Positions 18,630 to 29,401 are shown, numbered from the stretch's first letter. The stretch: 64,000 bases of DNA from Pyronema omphalodes (GCA_024516155.1 JAJJXM010000044.1:62001-126000); one strand, 5' to 3'. Notes: generated by a model not told the origin, from the letters alone. Program-made: numbers and translations.

Positions 18630-18634
18630 ATTTC
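18630..18634. repeat. Target site duplication of element B, right copy (ATTTC)
   Basis: Second ATTTC copy. The 5' leader of element A resumes after it and runs to the primer site at 18861-18872. Confidence 0.95.
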
Positions 18635-18860
18635 GAGGGATTAACGGAGGTGTCAGATGTTGGTTTCGTCGTTATATTGAATTCGAGTTGCTGCGTATTC
18701 GTTTCCGAGTTGTCGAGCAATTTCGATTTCGTCGAGGACGACGGGGTTTTCGAGGGAACGGAAAATCGGTAATAGATTGATGAATTTGTAGAACCAGAGG
18801 TTGTGAAGCATGTAAAGCTTGTTGTAATCGAGAGTTGACGGTAGAGCCGGCAGGTCTCGA

Positions 18861-18872
18861 TTACACAGTTAT
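18861..18872 (-). other. Element A primer-binding site, complementary to its own LTR
   Basis: On the plus strand TTACACAGTTAT lies two bases before the LTR start (18875). The element strand therefore carries the exact 12-base complement of TTACACAGTTAT found in element sense within both LTRs (221-210 and 19155-19144). This fixed spacing also sets the LTR boundary. Confidence 0.65.
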
Positions 18873-18874
18873 GT

Positions 18875-19333
18875 TGTAACGGCGAACAAGGGAGAGATAG
18901 CTGACGGACAACCTGAGGGCTCTTCTCAATCATTCACTCTTGAGTTCAATGGATATAACCGTATAATAACTTCAACGTTAGAAACTCTTAAGCTGTGTCA
19001 AGCATCAACTTAGAGACTTTCTGTGTTTAGAAGTTTAAGGAAATAAACGAAGATTTCAAGGGACAAAGAGATCCAAAGACGGGAACGAGGACGAGGACGT
19101 AAACAAAGATTTCGACAAGGTATTTGAATTTGTAAATAAACAAATAACTGTGTAAGGAGAAAAGAAAAACAAAATAAACAGACAAAGAAACAATCCTCTT
19201 ATATACAATTTTTCCTCCTTACACGCCGAGCCACTATTGTAAGATTTTTCCCGAAAAATAACTAAGTAAACAACGCGGTCGCGGTTGCGCGTTCTAGACG
19301 CGCTAACGCGTTCGTACCAAATTAGCGTGTTTG
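18875..19333 (-). repeat. Element A 5' LTR, truncated at the junction with element D
   Basis: Matches the left LTR from its inner end to position 399 and then stops. The remaining roughly 680 bp, including all of U3, are absent. It retains the TATA box (19199-19206) and the presumed RNA start (19155). The missing U3 is not found on the far side of element D. Confidence 0.9.
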
Positions 19334-20692
19334 TGTGAACCTGGGTATTGAGGCTTTCAATACAGAGGCTTTTCCGATCAGTTCGTGCTTCGTTCGAAAG
19401 ATATTCAACTAATAGATTTTTCTCAAGAAGCCAGGAAGTTAACTAATCGATCACAGGCCGAATAAACTTAAGGGTCTCGTCCTGAGGTATTTGGTGTAGA
19501 AAGGTATAGTCGTAACAAGAGATCAAGTTGCTGATGCTAGAGGAGACGGTGGGAAGACTTAGGGTCTTTTATAGACTTTCGTCTACAAGTTTGCCCAGAC
19601 TTCCCAAGGGAACCAACTTCCAAACTAAGCTTAGGAGATAAGACGTGAGTCAATTCTTTGACAAATCTGCTGATGGCTCGCATCATGCTGCATGCGCAAT
19701 TATATTAATTGCTCACTTGCATGATGACCTCGTGTCAGATTAATCCTTGACATTCCTTGCCGTGCTACCACACCTTCCAATCAGGTATTGGGGTTAAGCG
19801 CCTAATGGAGGGTTACTCCACTTGAGCGCATAATGCAATGACTCCTCTGATAATGACATGTGAGTCATATATCTTATGAGTCGTCTTGATCATAGATCTC
19901 CCTAGAGAATCTCGATTGCGAGTGAAGGAATCTGACATCATAAGGCATACCATGCCCTACCGGAGCGCACTGCCCCGTCACATTCCTGTGTGATGTCATT
20001 TGCCCCACCTGCGCGCACTTGCGCGCAGCCACACCCTGGTGTGTACGCAAACGCCGCCTTATCTTGCAGTTGGTAGTCATTGGCCTAAGGTCGCGTCATA
20101 TCAGTTCCGCCCAACAGTTTCCCTGAGTGGTGTTCCTTGCTGCAGGACGTCGTCTCATGCCAATGCATTCTTGACCCTTGTCCTGAGCTCCACTCCTGTT
20201 GGCTGACTAGACTCTGCCTTATTCCTTGGCCGACTATCCGCCCAACTCAGACCTCGGATGATCCTATTCGTCTGCCTTGCACTGTCCTGAGAAATCCCTT
20301 CTCTTGCAAGCCCTCTGGTAGCCGTGCTTGGTGGAACACATCCTCAAGTATAAGGAGGTGTTCCTTCGCCATCGTCTTCTGTTCTCCATCAGCGTCGTCT
20401 GTAGTGTTCTCATGGGTAAGTCGACACCCATGAGGTAAGTTGATACTCGTTCCCATCCATCTGTGATCCTCCCAAACTGACAGTGAATAACAGGTAGCGA
20501 CGCCTCGGGCCGGGATCCTCGTGAGGTCCTTTCGGAAAGTCACGAATCACGTGACGTGGCTAGCTGGAGCTCCTCAGGGGGTTCCGGCCCGGGAATACTA
20601 ACCTTATTATTCATTCTCCTGTCGAGTTTGCCATGTTCTCTAAATGTTATACATGTTACCTATTCTATACTCACACAATATAGGGTGTGACA
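19334..20692 (-). repeat. Element D 3' LTR
   Basis: Direct repeat of 26873-28231. In element sense it starts TGTCACACCC and ends GGTTCACA. It contains a TCACGTGA palindrome at 20547-20554 in U3. Confidence 0.95.
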
Positions 20693-20710
20693 CCACCTCC
20701 CCCCTGTTCA
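20693..20710 (-). other. Element D polypurine tract
   Basis: On the element strand a G-rich purine run lies directly against the 3' LTR. Confidence 0.55.
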
Positions 20711-20863
20711 AGCTTCGTCCCGAAGCAAGTAGCTTATCATTCTGTGATCGCACCTCGCCGCAGCCAAGTGACTTAGTGATCATATATGGATGTAGTCCTC
20801 CAGCCCCTACATCCTACTACCAACTCGACCTAATGAAAACCTCGTGGGGAAAAACATTAAGCC

Positions 20864-23800
20864 TTAATCCTTGAGTCGGTAGTCCCTCGGAGAATCAGGG
20901 TACTTGAGATGAAACTCTCGTAACTTCTCCTGACCTCCTACTGAAAAATTGTCGAAAGGTTCTGCCGTCCAGTCTTTCTTATTAGGGCCAACCTAGCCAT
21001 TTAACAAGGTATAAGATTCGATTTCCAGATTTGTAGCTGCTCATTATTTCATCGATATCATATTCCTCGCTTCCCTCAACGTCGTCTGCTTCCCGTAAAA
21101 TTTTGTTTGTATCAGGTGGAGCCCGAGTTCCTGCTCTAAAGGGCTCAAGTAAAGAGGCATGGAAGACATTGTGTATCTTCCATTTCCGTGGGAGCGTGAG
21201 TCGTACTGCCGTTGGGGAGATGACCTTTTTCGACTTGGAAGGGACCATGTTGTTTATGGTCTAACTTCCTTGATGGGCGTCTGGTTCGTATGTTCCGTCC
21301 ATTTAACATAACCAAGTCTCCTACTTGGTATTCTGGTGCCTCCTGTCGTTTCTGGTCTGCATATTTCTTCATTCGTTCTTGTGTTTTCTGAAGGATCGAT
21401 TTGGCTCCTTCATGAATCGTATGCATCCAGTGGGCGTAGGCTTTGCTGGCTGGGTTGCGCACAGCAGTTGCCGAAGGGTTGCTCGTATTTGGGTAGAACC
21501 CATAGTTGGCGTAAAATGGTGAGAGTCCAGTTGCGCTTGTGACTGAGTTATTGTATGCGAACTCAGCCATGGGTAAGAGATCAGCCCAGTCGTCCATTTC
21601 GTGGTTAACAAAAGAGCGGAGGTAAGCCTCAATTGTTTGATTAAGCCGTTCCGTTTGTCCATCTGTTTGTGGGTGGAAGGCTGTTGACATTCTTGGTTTT
21701 ATTCCTAACGTTCCAAGAAATGCTTTCCAGGTGGTGCTTGTGAACCTGGAGTCTCTGTCCGACACTATGTCCTTGGGTAAGCCGTGCAACTTCCAAATTT
21801 CCTTTGCGAAAATCCTGACAAGGTCTGCAGTTGTCTTGCCATCTTTCTGTAGGGGAATGAAGTGCGCCATTTTAGTAAATCGATCAACTATAACCCATAG
21901 TTGATCACACCCATTTAGATTCTGGTAGGTCGGTGATGAAATCCATAGCAATAGACTGCCATGGGGCATATGTTAATTCCAAAGGTTGCAACATCCCATA
22001 CTTAAGGTGCCTAGCCGTCTTGTCCTTCTGACATTCCAAACAGCTTTGAATATATTCAATTATTTGTTCATCCATCTTCGGCCACCAAAAGTTTCTTCTT
22101 ATTAATTCAATGGTCTTATCCTGACCAAAGTGTCCTGCAATTTTCGAGTTGTGCTCCGATTCCAGGACCATGTTGACTAAATCCTTTGGCACCCATAACT
22201 TCTCTTTCCGATAGATTATGCCATCTTCTATCGTTAGTGGATCCTTTATTTTGTTTGCTGCTTTTTATAATTTTCGTCCAGTTCTCCAGCTTCTTTAACC
22301 ATCTTCAAAAATTCGCCAGACCATTTAACAGAAGGAATAGAATTGAGCCGTGCTGAAGAAACCATGAATGAAGTTCCTTCTCCTCCACTGCTGATTGCTG
22401 AAATCGATGCAAAATGTTCTTTGTGAAGGATAGTCGTAATCGGCTGATCCTCACCTCCCCCCTTTTCAGGGCGGAACTCCGGACGCCTTGACAATGCATC
22501 TGGCTTCCCATTCTTACTTCCAGGTCTGTAAAAAATCTTAAAGTCAATACCAGCAAGTTCTTGAGCCCACCTTGCTTGGCGACGATTGAGTACTTTTGTT
22601 GTGGTGAAGTACTCCAAATTTTGATGGTCGCTGAATACCTGAACTGTGTGCATTGCTCCCTCCAAGTATCTTCTCCATATTTTAAACGAATCCACAATAG
22701 CTAAAAGCTCTTTATCATGGATTTCGTAGTTGATTTCTGCCGGAGTAAATTTCCTGGAGTGAAAAGCAATAGGGTGCAGCTTTCCGTCCTCTCCTTTCTG
22801 AGAAAGGACTGCGCCTAAGGCAAAGTCAGAAGCATCAGTTTCAACAATGCAAACCTTTTTAGGATCAAAATGACCCAATATTGGTGCCTTCGTAAACCTC
22901 TGCTTCAACTCATCAAATGCCAATTCCATGGCAACAGTCCATTCCCACTTCTTTGGATCGCCCTTGGTAGATTCAGTAAGAGGACGACAAATTCTTGAAA
23001 AGTCCTTTATGAATCGGCGATAGAAGTTTGCAAATCCAAGAAAGCCTTGTGTCTCTTTCAAGGATCTAGGAGGTTCCCAAACCAGGACGGTTTCCACTTT
23101 ATCCTTTGCCATCTCAATTCCCTTTTCGCTTATAATATACCCCAAAAATTCCACTTTGTTTGTCCCCCAAACACATTTTTCCGGAGATATTACCAGCCCA
23201 TTTTCTTCCAGTCTTTTTAAGACTTCCTTAACCAATTCATCATGTTCCTCCTCCGTCTCCGCGTAAATCAGAACATCATCAATATAAGCAATCACTCCCT
23301 GATCCAACATGTCCCTAAAGATATGATTCATCATATCCTGGAATGTGGCCGGTGCATTGCTTAATCCAAAGGGCATAACCAAAAACTCATAAAGCCCATA
23401 CCTGCATCTGAAGGCTGTTTTCCATTCATCGCCTTCTTTGATCCTAATCAAATGATAACCGTTCTTCAAATCCATTTTCGTGAAGAACCTAGCTCCTCTT
23501 ACTCTGTCTTGTAATTCAGACATAAGAGGGAGGGGGTAGCGATTTGCTAATTGTTATTTTATTGATCCCCCTATAGTCAACACAAAGTCGTAGACCTCGC
23601 CCATGGGGTTTTGGCACAAAGAGAATGGGTGCTGCGGCAGGAGATTTTGATGGTCTAATCTTGCCTGTCCTTAGCATTTCTTTTAGCCATTCTCTGAGTG
23701 TCTCCAGTTCGACTTCATTAAGCGCATAGACTGGTCCCCAAGGAGGAGTCTCTCCTTCCTTTAAGTCTATGGCATGGTCGTAAGACTTGTGTTCTGGAAG

Positions 23801-24561
23801 CTTGTCTGCTGCTTCCTTGGTCATGATATTGATCCACTTACGGAATTTCTCAGGGACTTGTTGAAGTGCCTCTGACAATTCCTCTTTAGTGGCAATGGCT
23901 GATATATGGCCTATAACTGAGGCCTCAGGGTGGTCGAGTACTCGTCTATCGACCTTAAGGGAGAATGTACTGGCCTGAGCCTTAGTACAATGTTCGGTGC
24001 AACGTGGAGTTGTGAAGGAGATGTTATCGCTTTCTCCCCACATGTTGCAAGGTTGGTGTTTTGCCATCCACCAGTATGGTAAGATGACATCGCAGTCGCT
24101 GTCAAGAGGGGCGACTTCGAAGGATTCGGCTGCAAAGTGTTGTTTATGTTGCAGCATGAAAGGTACCGTAAAGAATTCTCCAGCTCCAGCAACTACCTCG
24201 TTATTGAAGTTGCGGATTTGAAGAGGCTTGTCTCTCTTCACAGTAGGGATTTTGTATGTATGGACAAAACCTTTGTCCAGTAGTGCTGAGGTGGAGCCTG
24301 TATCAAGTAGGACTCGCACCGTCCGAAATTTGTTCTTTGACCAATTCAACACCATGTTGATTATTGGCCTTCTTCCGTGATAAGGTGGAACCAAGGCTTC
24401 CTTTGTTATTTCCTTGGAAGAGGTTCCATTGTCGGTTCGTCGATTTTTTGTCTTGATCGACCCCAAGTTGTCTGTTGATTTTCTTTTTGTTCCACAACAT
24501 ATAATATTTCCTGCGTCAGATGTACATTCCTCCTCCTCAGGTGACGCAACCCTAGAGGATC
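20864..24561 (-). pseudogene. Element D pol, broken by five single-base frame changes
   Basis: The first open part (24561-23516) has the protease (LLDTGSTSALL) and N-terminal RT. The next (23523-22246) has the RT core (YIDDVLIY, an Ile-for-Leu variant of YLDD), RNase H (VETDASDFALGAVLSQ) and HDKELLAIV. Then come the integrase finger (22192-21905, SCLECQKDKTARH), the integrase core (21969-21145, SDRDSRFTS, TAFHPQTDGQTERLNQ) and a chromodomain (21248-20982, YDIDEIMSSYKSG, VKWLGWP) that continues in a third frame to TAA at 20864-20866. Frame changes lie near 23550, 22260, 21915, 21228 and 20993. Four fit one added base and one fits a lost base, several of them at short homopolymers. Confidence 0.9.
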
Positions 24562-26751
24562 TTAAAAATCCGACTCCTCATCATTTTGCTCAATCTCCCA
24601 AATCCTGGGCTGAGCGTCTTCCATCATTTCATCCTCGTCCTGCCGTACCGCAGCAGTCTTGGTCTTTTTGGTCTCCTTGGGCTTCTCCTGCCCTTTATTT
24701 CCATCATCATCATCGTCTCTCTTCCTCCTACCAGAGGAAGCAACCTTTCCTTCGCCAGAGAGCTCTGTTCCTCCAACTGTTTTCTTAGCGTAACAATCAA
24801 ACATCTTATGTCCTGATCGCCCGCACCTCCAACAGTCTGCCTTCTCCTTCTTATGCTTATCAATTTCGCTCTGAGGAACATTCTGCAGAGCCTCCCTCCC
24901 TGACGCAAAGATGGACTTCTTGTCCTTTTTCCCAGAAAAACTCTTTTTCTCCTTTTTATCCTTAAATTTATCCTTGTGCTGCACCTCCTTCGGGCGCACA
25001 GTCTCCTTTTGTTTTCCTTTGTCCTTATGACGGTCCTCCCGTACTTCCAAAGACTTCTTTTTATGACCCTTTCATTCCTCATCCAAATTTTCAACAACGT
25101 GAGCAGCTTCCTTCACTGCATCAATCATTGCTTCATCGTCTGTTGGGATTCCCCCAACTCTCTGATATACCATCTTCTTAATGGCCGGTGTCATGGCCTC
25201 CCAAATCACATTCCTATACATAGGACCAATTGCTCCCACACGCATATTAAGGTCCTCCAACTTGGTGATATAGTCATCGATGTCTCCCTCATACTGGAGC
25301 TCCGTTATCCTTTTAACGTCCTTCTGGGCTTCCCGCTTATCCTCAAACCTAGTTTCAATAGAGCTTGAGAAAGCTTGCCATGTATCCTTAAGTCCTTGCC
25401 TTTGAATGGACTTTCGCCGTTCCTGGTGCCAACTGAGAGCTTTGTGAGTAAGCAAGCTCCCAACCCATTTCACTTGGTCGTCCTCATCTGGAAAAGCCTT
25501 GGCGTATGTCGCAATGTAATCTTGGACCGACATCCACCAAGCCCTAAACAAATTCTTGTCCTTCCCAGAAAAATATTGTGGAGCCTTCATTTCAGGCATT
25601 TTGGGTCTTCTTGGTTCATTGACCCCAGATTGCTGCAATTTGTTGACAAGTGATTCCAAAAATGCTTCCGTTGCATTTTTCGCTTCAGGCTTCTTTTGTT
25701 GAGTCTTTTGTTTGCGCTCCTGGCGCTTTCTCTCCAACGCTTTTCTGATGTATGAATCATCTGAGTCTTCGCCGTCCGAAGATTCAGATGGTGGTGGTGG
25801 AGGTGGTGGGAGTCCTCCTCCTGGTGGTTTACTGCCCCTACCACCATTTCTGCCGTTGTCTGCAGGGGTTCCATCTTCTGATGGAGGCAAGGGGACTTCT
25901 GGTGCTCTGCCGAGGGAGGGAGGTCTGGGAGTCATCTCCTCATGCATAGCCTCGGTTAGAGACTTAGCATTGAAATGCTCCTTTCTCTGGATTTTTGACA
26001 TAACAAGGCCAATAACCTTGTTGACCAATTCCATCTTTTCCTCCTCTCTCTGCTCTTCATAATCCAGCAGACGTTGCTGGTGCACCTCTTCAGCTCTAGA
26101 AAGAGCTGCAATCCGCCTATCTCTTTGTTCATCATCCTGCTCTCGGATGGCGTCTTGTGTATTCTTTTGAAAGGCCCATTCCTCGATTTCCTTGTTGATT
26201 TGTAATTGCCTCTGGGCAAAGGCTTCGAGGATGGCATTGGTCGTCTGAATGCCGTGTTTGAGTCTTTCTGCAGCCGCTTGGTTGGCTGCCTCTTTGGTTT
26301 GAGTGTCCGTGGCAAGTTCGCCAATTGTCCTCCAAACTTGGCCGGCAAAGTCGTTGCTGGCCTGAACGAGTCTGGTAACGGTTTGAAGGTTGACTTCTTG
26401 GTCAAGGTTGCCCTTCTTTGCTAGGATGTCGTAAGCTTTCTGCATCCCCTGGGCCATTTCCTGATAGAGTCCCTTCATCCGTTGTAGTTCTTCGTTCATT
26501 GCAGCTCCTGATCCTGCTGCTTCCATCAATCTCTTAATGTCCTCCTCGGTCGAATTCATCCTTTCCATCATTAAAATCACCCATTGTGGTACTTCGCCTA
26601 GGTGAAGGGTGGTGCCGTGATGAACCCTTGGTTGTCCCACAGAGGTGACCTCCTCCCAGGAGCGAGGACGGGTGATGCTGACAGTATCAGCCATAGGCGC
26701 ATCAAGTCCGTCGTCATGGGTGGCACCGCCGGTGAGTCTGTGTGAGGCCAT
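24562..26751 (-). pseudogene. Element D gag with one in-frame TGA
   Basis: A long Gag: the N-terminal 240 or so residues are rich in Glu, Gln and Lys and predicted to be coiled-coil. A Pro-rich stretch with eight consecutive Pro follows, then a capsid-like region (KAPQYFSGKD, WHQERR, DDYITKLEDL). TGA at 25072-25074 interrupts the frame. The same frame continues at 25071 into a Lys-rich basic segment and one zinc knuckle CWRCGRSGHKMFDC, ending at 24562. Pol lies in the -1 frame and is open only from about 16 bases before the gag stop, so a -1 shift near GAT TTT TAA would be needed. I see no canonical heptamer there. Confidence 0.88.
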
Positions 26752-26858
26752 TGTAGATTGAGGTTTTCGTTTGTAGTTTTTTGGAGGAGTGTTGGTGTTT
26801 CTTGCCCTAGAAGAGGGTCTTCCGTATTCGTGTCGATAAGTAAACTTAGTAGCTTGAG

Positions 26859-26870
26859 CCTTAAGTTTAT
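26859..26870 (-). other. Element D primer-binding site, complementary to its own LTR
   Basis: On the plus strand CCTTAAGTTTAT (26859-26870) ends two bases before the LTR start at 26873. The element strand of the 5' LTR carries the same CCTTAAGTTTAT (27011-27000), so the site is a 12-base complement of the element's own RNA. Spacing is identical to A, B and C. Confidence 0.65.
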
Positions 26871-26872
26871 AG

Positions 26873-28231
26873 TGTGAACCTGGGTATTGAGGCTTTCAAT
26901 ACAGAGGTTTGCCCGATCAGTTAACGCTTCGTTCGCAAGATAGATAACTAATAGATTTTCCCAAGAGCTAGGAAGTTCAACTAATCGATCACAGGCCGAA
27001 TAAACTTAAGGGTCTCGTCCTGAGGTATTTGGTGTAGAATAGTAATCGTCGTAACAAGAGATCAAGTTGCTGATGCTCGAGGAGACGGTGGGAAGACTTG
27101 GGGTCTTTTATAGACTTTCGTCTACAAGTTCGCCCAGACTTCCCAAGGGAACCAACTTCCAAATTAAGCTGAAGAGATAAGACGTGAGTCAATCCTTTGA
27201 CAAATCTGCCGATGGCTCGCATCATGCTGCATGCGCAATTATATTAATTGCTCACTTGCATGATGTGCCTCGTCTCAGATTGATCCTTGACATTCCTCGC
27301 CGTGCTACCACACCTTCCAATCAGGTATTGGGGTTAAGCGCCTAGTGGAGGGTTACTCCACTTGAGCGCATAATGCAATGACTCCTCCGATAATCACATG
27401 TGAGTCATATATCGCATGAGTCGTCTTGATCATAGATCTCCCTAGAGAATCTCGATTGCGAGTGAAGGAATCTGACATCATAAGGCAGACTATGCCTTAC
27501 CGGAGCGCACTGCCCCGTCACATTCCTGTGTGATGTCATAACCGCCCCACCTGCGCGCACTTGCGCGCAGCCACACCCTGGTGTGTACGCAAACGCCGTC
27601 TTATCTTGCAGTTGGTAGTCATTGGCCTAAGGTCGCGTCATATCAGTTCCATCCAACAGTTTCCCTGAGTGGTGTTCCTTGCTGCAGGACGTCGTCTCAT
27701 GCTAATGCAATCTTGACCCTTGTCCTGAGCTCCACTCCTGTTGGCTGACTAGACTCTGCCTTGTTCCTTGGCCGACTATCCGCCCAACTCAGACCTCGGA
27801 TGATCCTATTCGTCTGCCTTGCACTGTCCTGAGAATTCCCTTCTCTTGCAAGCCCTCTGGTAGCCGTGCTTGGTGGAACACAACCTCAAGTATAAGGAGG
27901 TGTCCTTTCGCCGTCGTCTTCTGTCTCCATCAGCGTCGTCTGTAGTTTTCTCATGGGTAAGTCGACACCCATGAGGTAAGTTGTTCCTCGTTCCCATCCA
28001 TCTGTGATCCTCCCAAACTGACAGTGAATAACAGGTAGCGACGCCTCGGGCCGGGATCCTCGTGAGGTCCTTTCGGAAAGTCACGAATCACGTGACGTGG
28101 CTAGCTGGAGCTCCTCAGGGGTTCCGGCCCGGGATACTAACCTTATTATTCATTCTCCTGTCGAGTTTGCCATGTTCTCTAAATGTTATACATGTTACCT
28201 ATTCTATACTCACACAATATAGGGTGTGACA
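26873..28231 (-). repeat. Element D 5' LTR
   Basis: 1359 bp. TATAAAAG in element sense lies at 27112-27105, about 94 bases upstream of the presumed RNA start (27011). The TCACGTGA palindrome is at 28088-28095. Confidence 0.95.
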
Positions 28232-28876
28232 GGTAAGCCAAAACTCGTGAAAACTCTGATTTTGCGACAAAAGTCAACAAAAACAACGTAGAATTCCCTG
28301 AAAACTCAGAGAATAACGTAACAGAGTGCTGCGAATCCGAATCCGATGAGAAAATCGGGGGTTTCGGTGCTCGTTGTTGAGAATGCAGGGGGGGGGTCGC
28401 CGTTGCCGTCTGGTGTGCTGATCCCCACTCACACATCATATCATTCAACCAATCACTAAGATCGACGAAAATCATCCAAAAAGACAACTTACAAAAAAAA
28501 AAACAACCAAAATAGAGTCTAGTCGTATACCGAAAAAGTGTCTATCAAACGGGAAAAGGAAGTTTTGTTTTCTTTTGAATAAGAAACAGAAGTATCAACG
28601 CTTGAGCAAATGCTAGTGCATTTTCTCAACTGAGGGGAGTCTGTAGCAGAAATGGAATGTGAATTCGGAAAGGGAAATGGTAATGTATCAAAGAGAAAGA
28701 AGATAGAAGTAAAGTTTTGGAAAAAGCGGAAAAGAAAGGTAAGGTTTCCGGAAAAGAGAAAGATCTAGAGAAGAGTGGGTAAAGTGTTTTCAACAATTCT
28801 GATCAGGAAGTTGAAGTGCGAGGGCTCATAACATGTCAAATGGGAAAATGAGTTGAAAGGGGAGGCGGAAGAGTGT
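28232..28876. other. Non-coding flank right of element D
   Basis: AT- and purine-rich sequence without a convincing ORF. It does not continue the LTR of element A that borders D on the other side. Confidence 0.6.
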
Positions 28877-29030
28877 ATTCATTCAGAATGATAGTGATTT
28901 TTAGCTCTACGCGTCTACAGAAGGCGATATACCCAATGTGGAAATTCCACCTCCACGTGCAAATCACACGAGTCTTAAGTAAGACACCGGAACTGTATGT
29001 AAGCGACTTTTGACAGCGTCAATATTTCTG
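28877..29030 (-). repeat. Dispersed repeat II, minus-strand copy
   Basis: Read on the minus strand, this matches 37759-37955 on the plus strand. Shared landmarks in order are GTCAAAAGTCG, CCGGTGTCTT, a CACRTGGAGGTGGA block, TTGGGTATAT, CTGTAGACRC, TAGAGCTA and a closing GAATAYACTCTTCC. I estimate about 75% identity over the core. Class unknown; no ORF spans it. Confidence 0.7.
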
Positions 29031-29357
29031 GATTATGTAATCAACAATTACTTTGAAATAAATTGTTTCCAAACTGCTACGACCATCTTGCTTAAGTTGT
29101 TTATATACACGGCAGCTTAGGTCCAGTTTAATAGAGAACAACCTCAAGATACTAAAACTCAGTATACATATATAGGGAGGCAGCTAGATTAGGACTGCGA
29201 TCTCCCAGCTTATGCACCCCTGGAACCGAGGTTCACCTAGTTTACCTAGTTTACCTATACATTCTTACATAGATACAAGAGAGGGTGTGGTCTGTTCCGG
29301 CCTACGGCCGGTCCATTTGGTTGCCACCACAACTCCAACTGTTGATAAACTGGTTAC

Positions 29358-29401
29358 TCGTGCCTAAAGATGGTGGCTAGCGCCACCATCTTTAGGCACG
29401 A
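29358..29401. repeat. Perfect 20-bp inverted repeat with 4-base loop
   Basis: Two 20-base arms are exact reverse complements around the loop TAGC (29378-29381). The left arm starts TCGTGCCTAAAG and the right arm ends CTTTAGGCACGA. It could form a DNA cruciform or an RNA hairpin. It is not at the edge of any element I can define. Confidence 0.9.

Larger units (their letters stand above)
1..19333 (-). mobile_element. Element A: old, broken Ty3/gypsy chromodomain LTR retrotransposon
   Basis: The sequence at 1-399 is repeated in direct orientation at 18935-19333, so these are the two LTRs of one element read on the minus strand. The 3' LTR lies at the left and misses its last 60 bp outside the window. 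The 5' LTR lies at the right and is cut short at 19333, where element D begins. Between them, on the minus strand, are gag (5955-4837) and pol (4969-1121: protease, reverse transcriptase, RNase H, integrase, chromodomain). Element B sits inside A (5959-18629, target duplication ATTTC), so A itself is about 6.7 kb. Several stops and frameshifts make it non-autonomous. By-eye LTR divergence over the comparable 399 bp is about 4%, the highest of the nested set. Confidence 0.93.
19334..28231 (-). mobile_element. Element D: Ty3/gypsy chromodomain retrotransposon with 1359-bp LTRs, decayed
   Basis: LTRs at 19334-20692 (3') and 26873-28231 (5') are both 1359 bp and begin and end TG...CA. They enclose a minus-strand gag and pol of a different family from A, B and C (protease motif LLDTGST, long coiled-coil Gag N-terminus). 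By-eye LTR divergence is about 4%, concentrated in the first 170 bp. Gag has one in-frame stop and pol has five single-base frame changes. The 5-bp flanks (GTTTG at left, GGTAA at right) do not match, so no target duplication remains. Confidence 0.95.

Noticed and set aside
20247..20543. 98-codon minus-strand ORF in the left LTR of D, with a partner at 27806-28084
   Set aside because: It lies in U3 of both LTRs, the copies lose frame relative to each other, and there is no motif. It is more likely a non-coding LTR.
25072..25074. Programmed TGA readthrough in D gag
   Set aside because: The rest of D is visibly decayed (five frame changes), so a simple nonsense mutation is the easier reading. 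No readthrough context was recognised.
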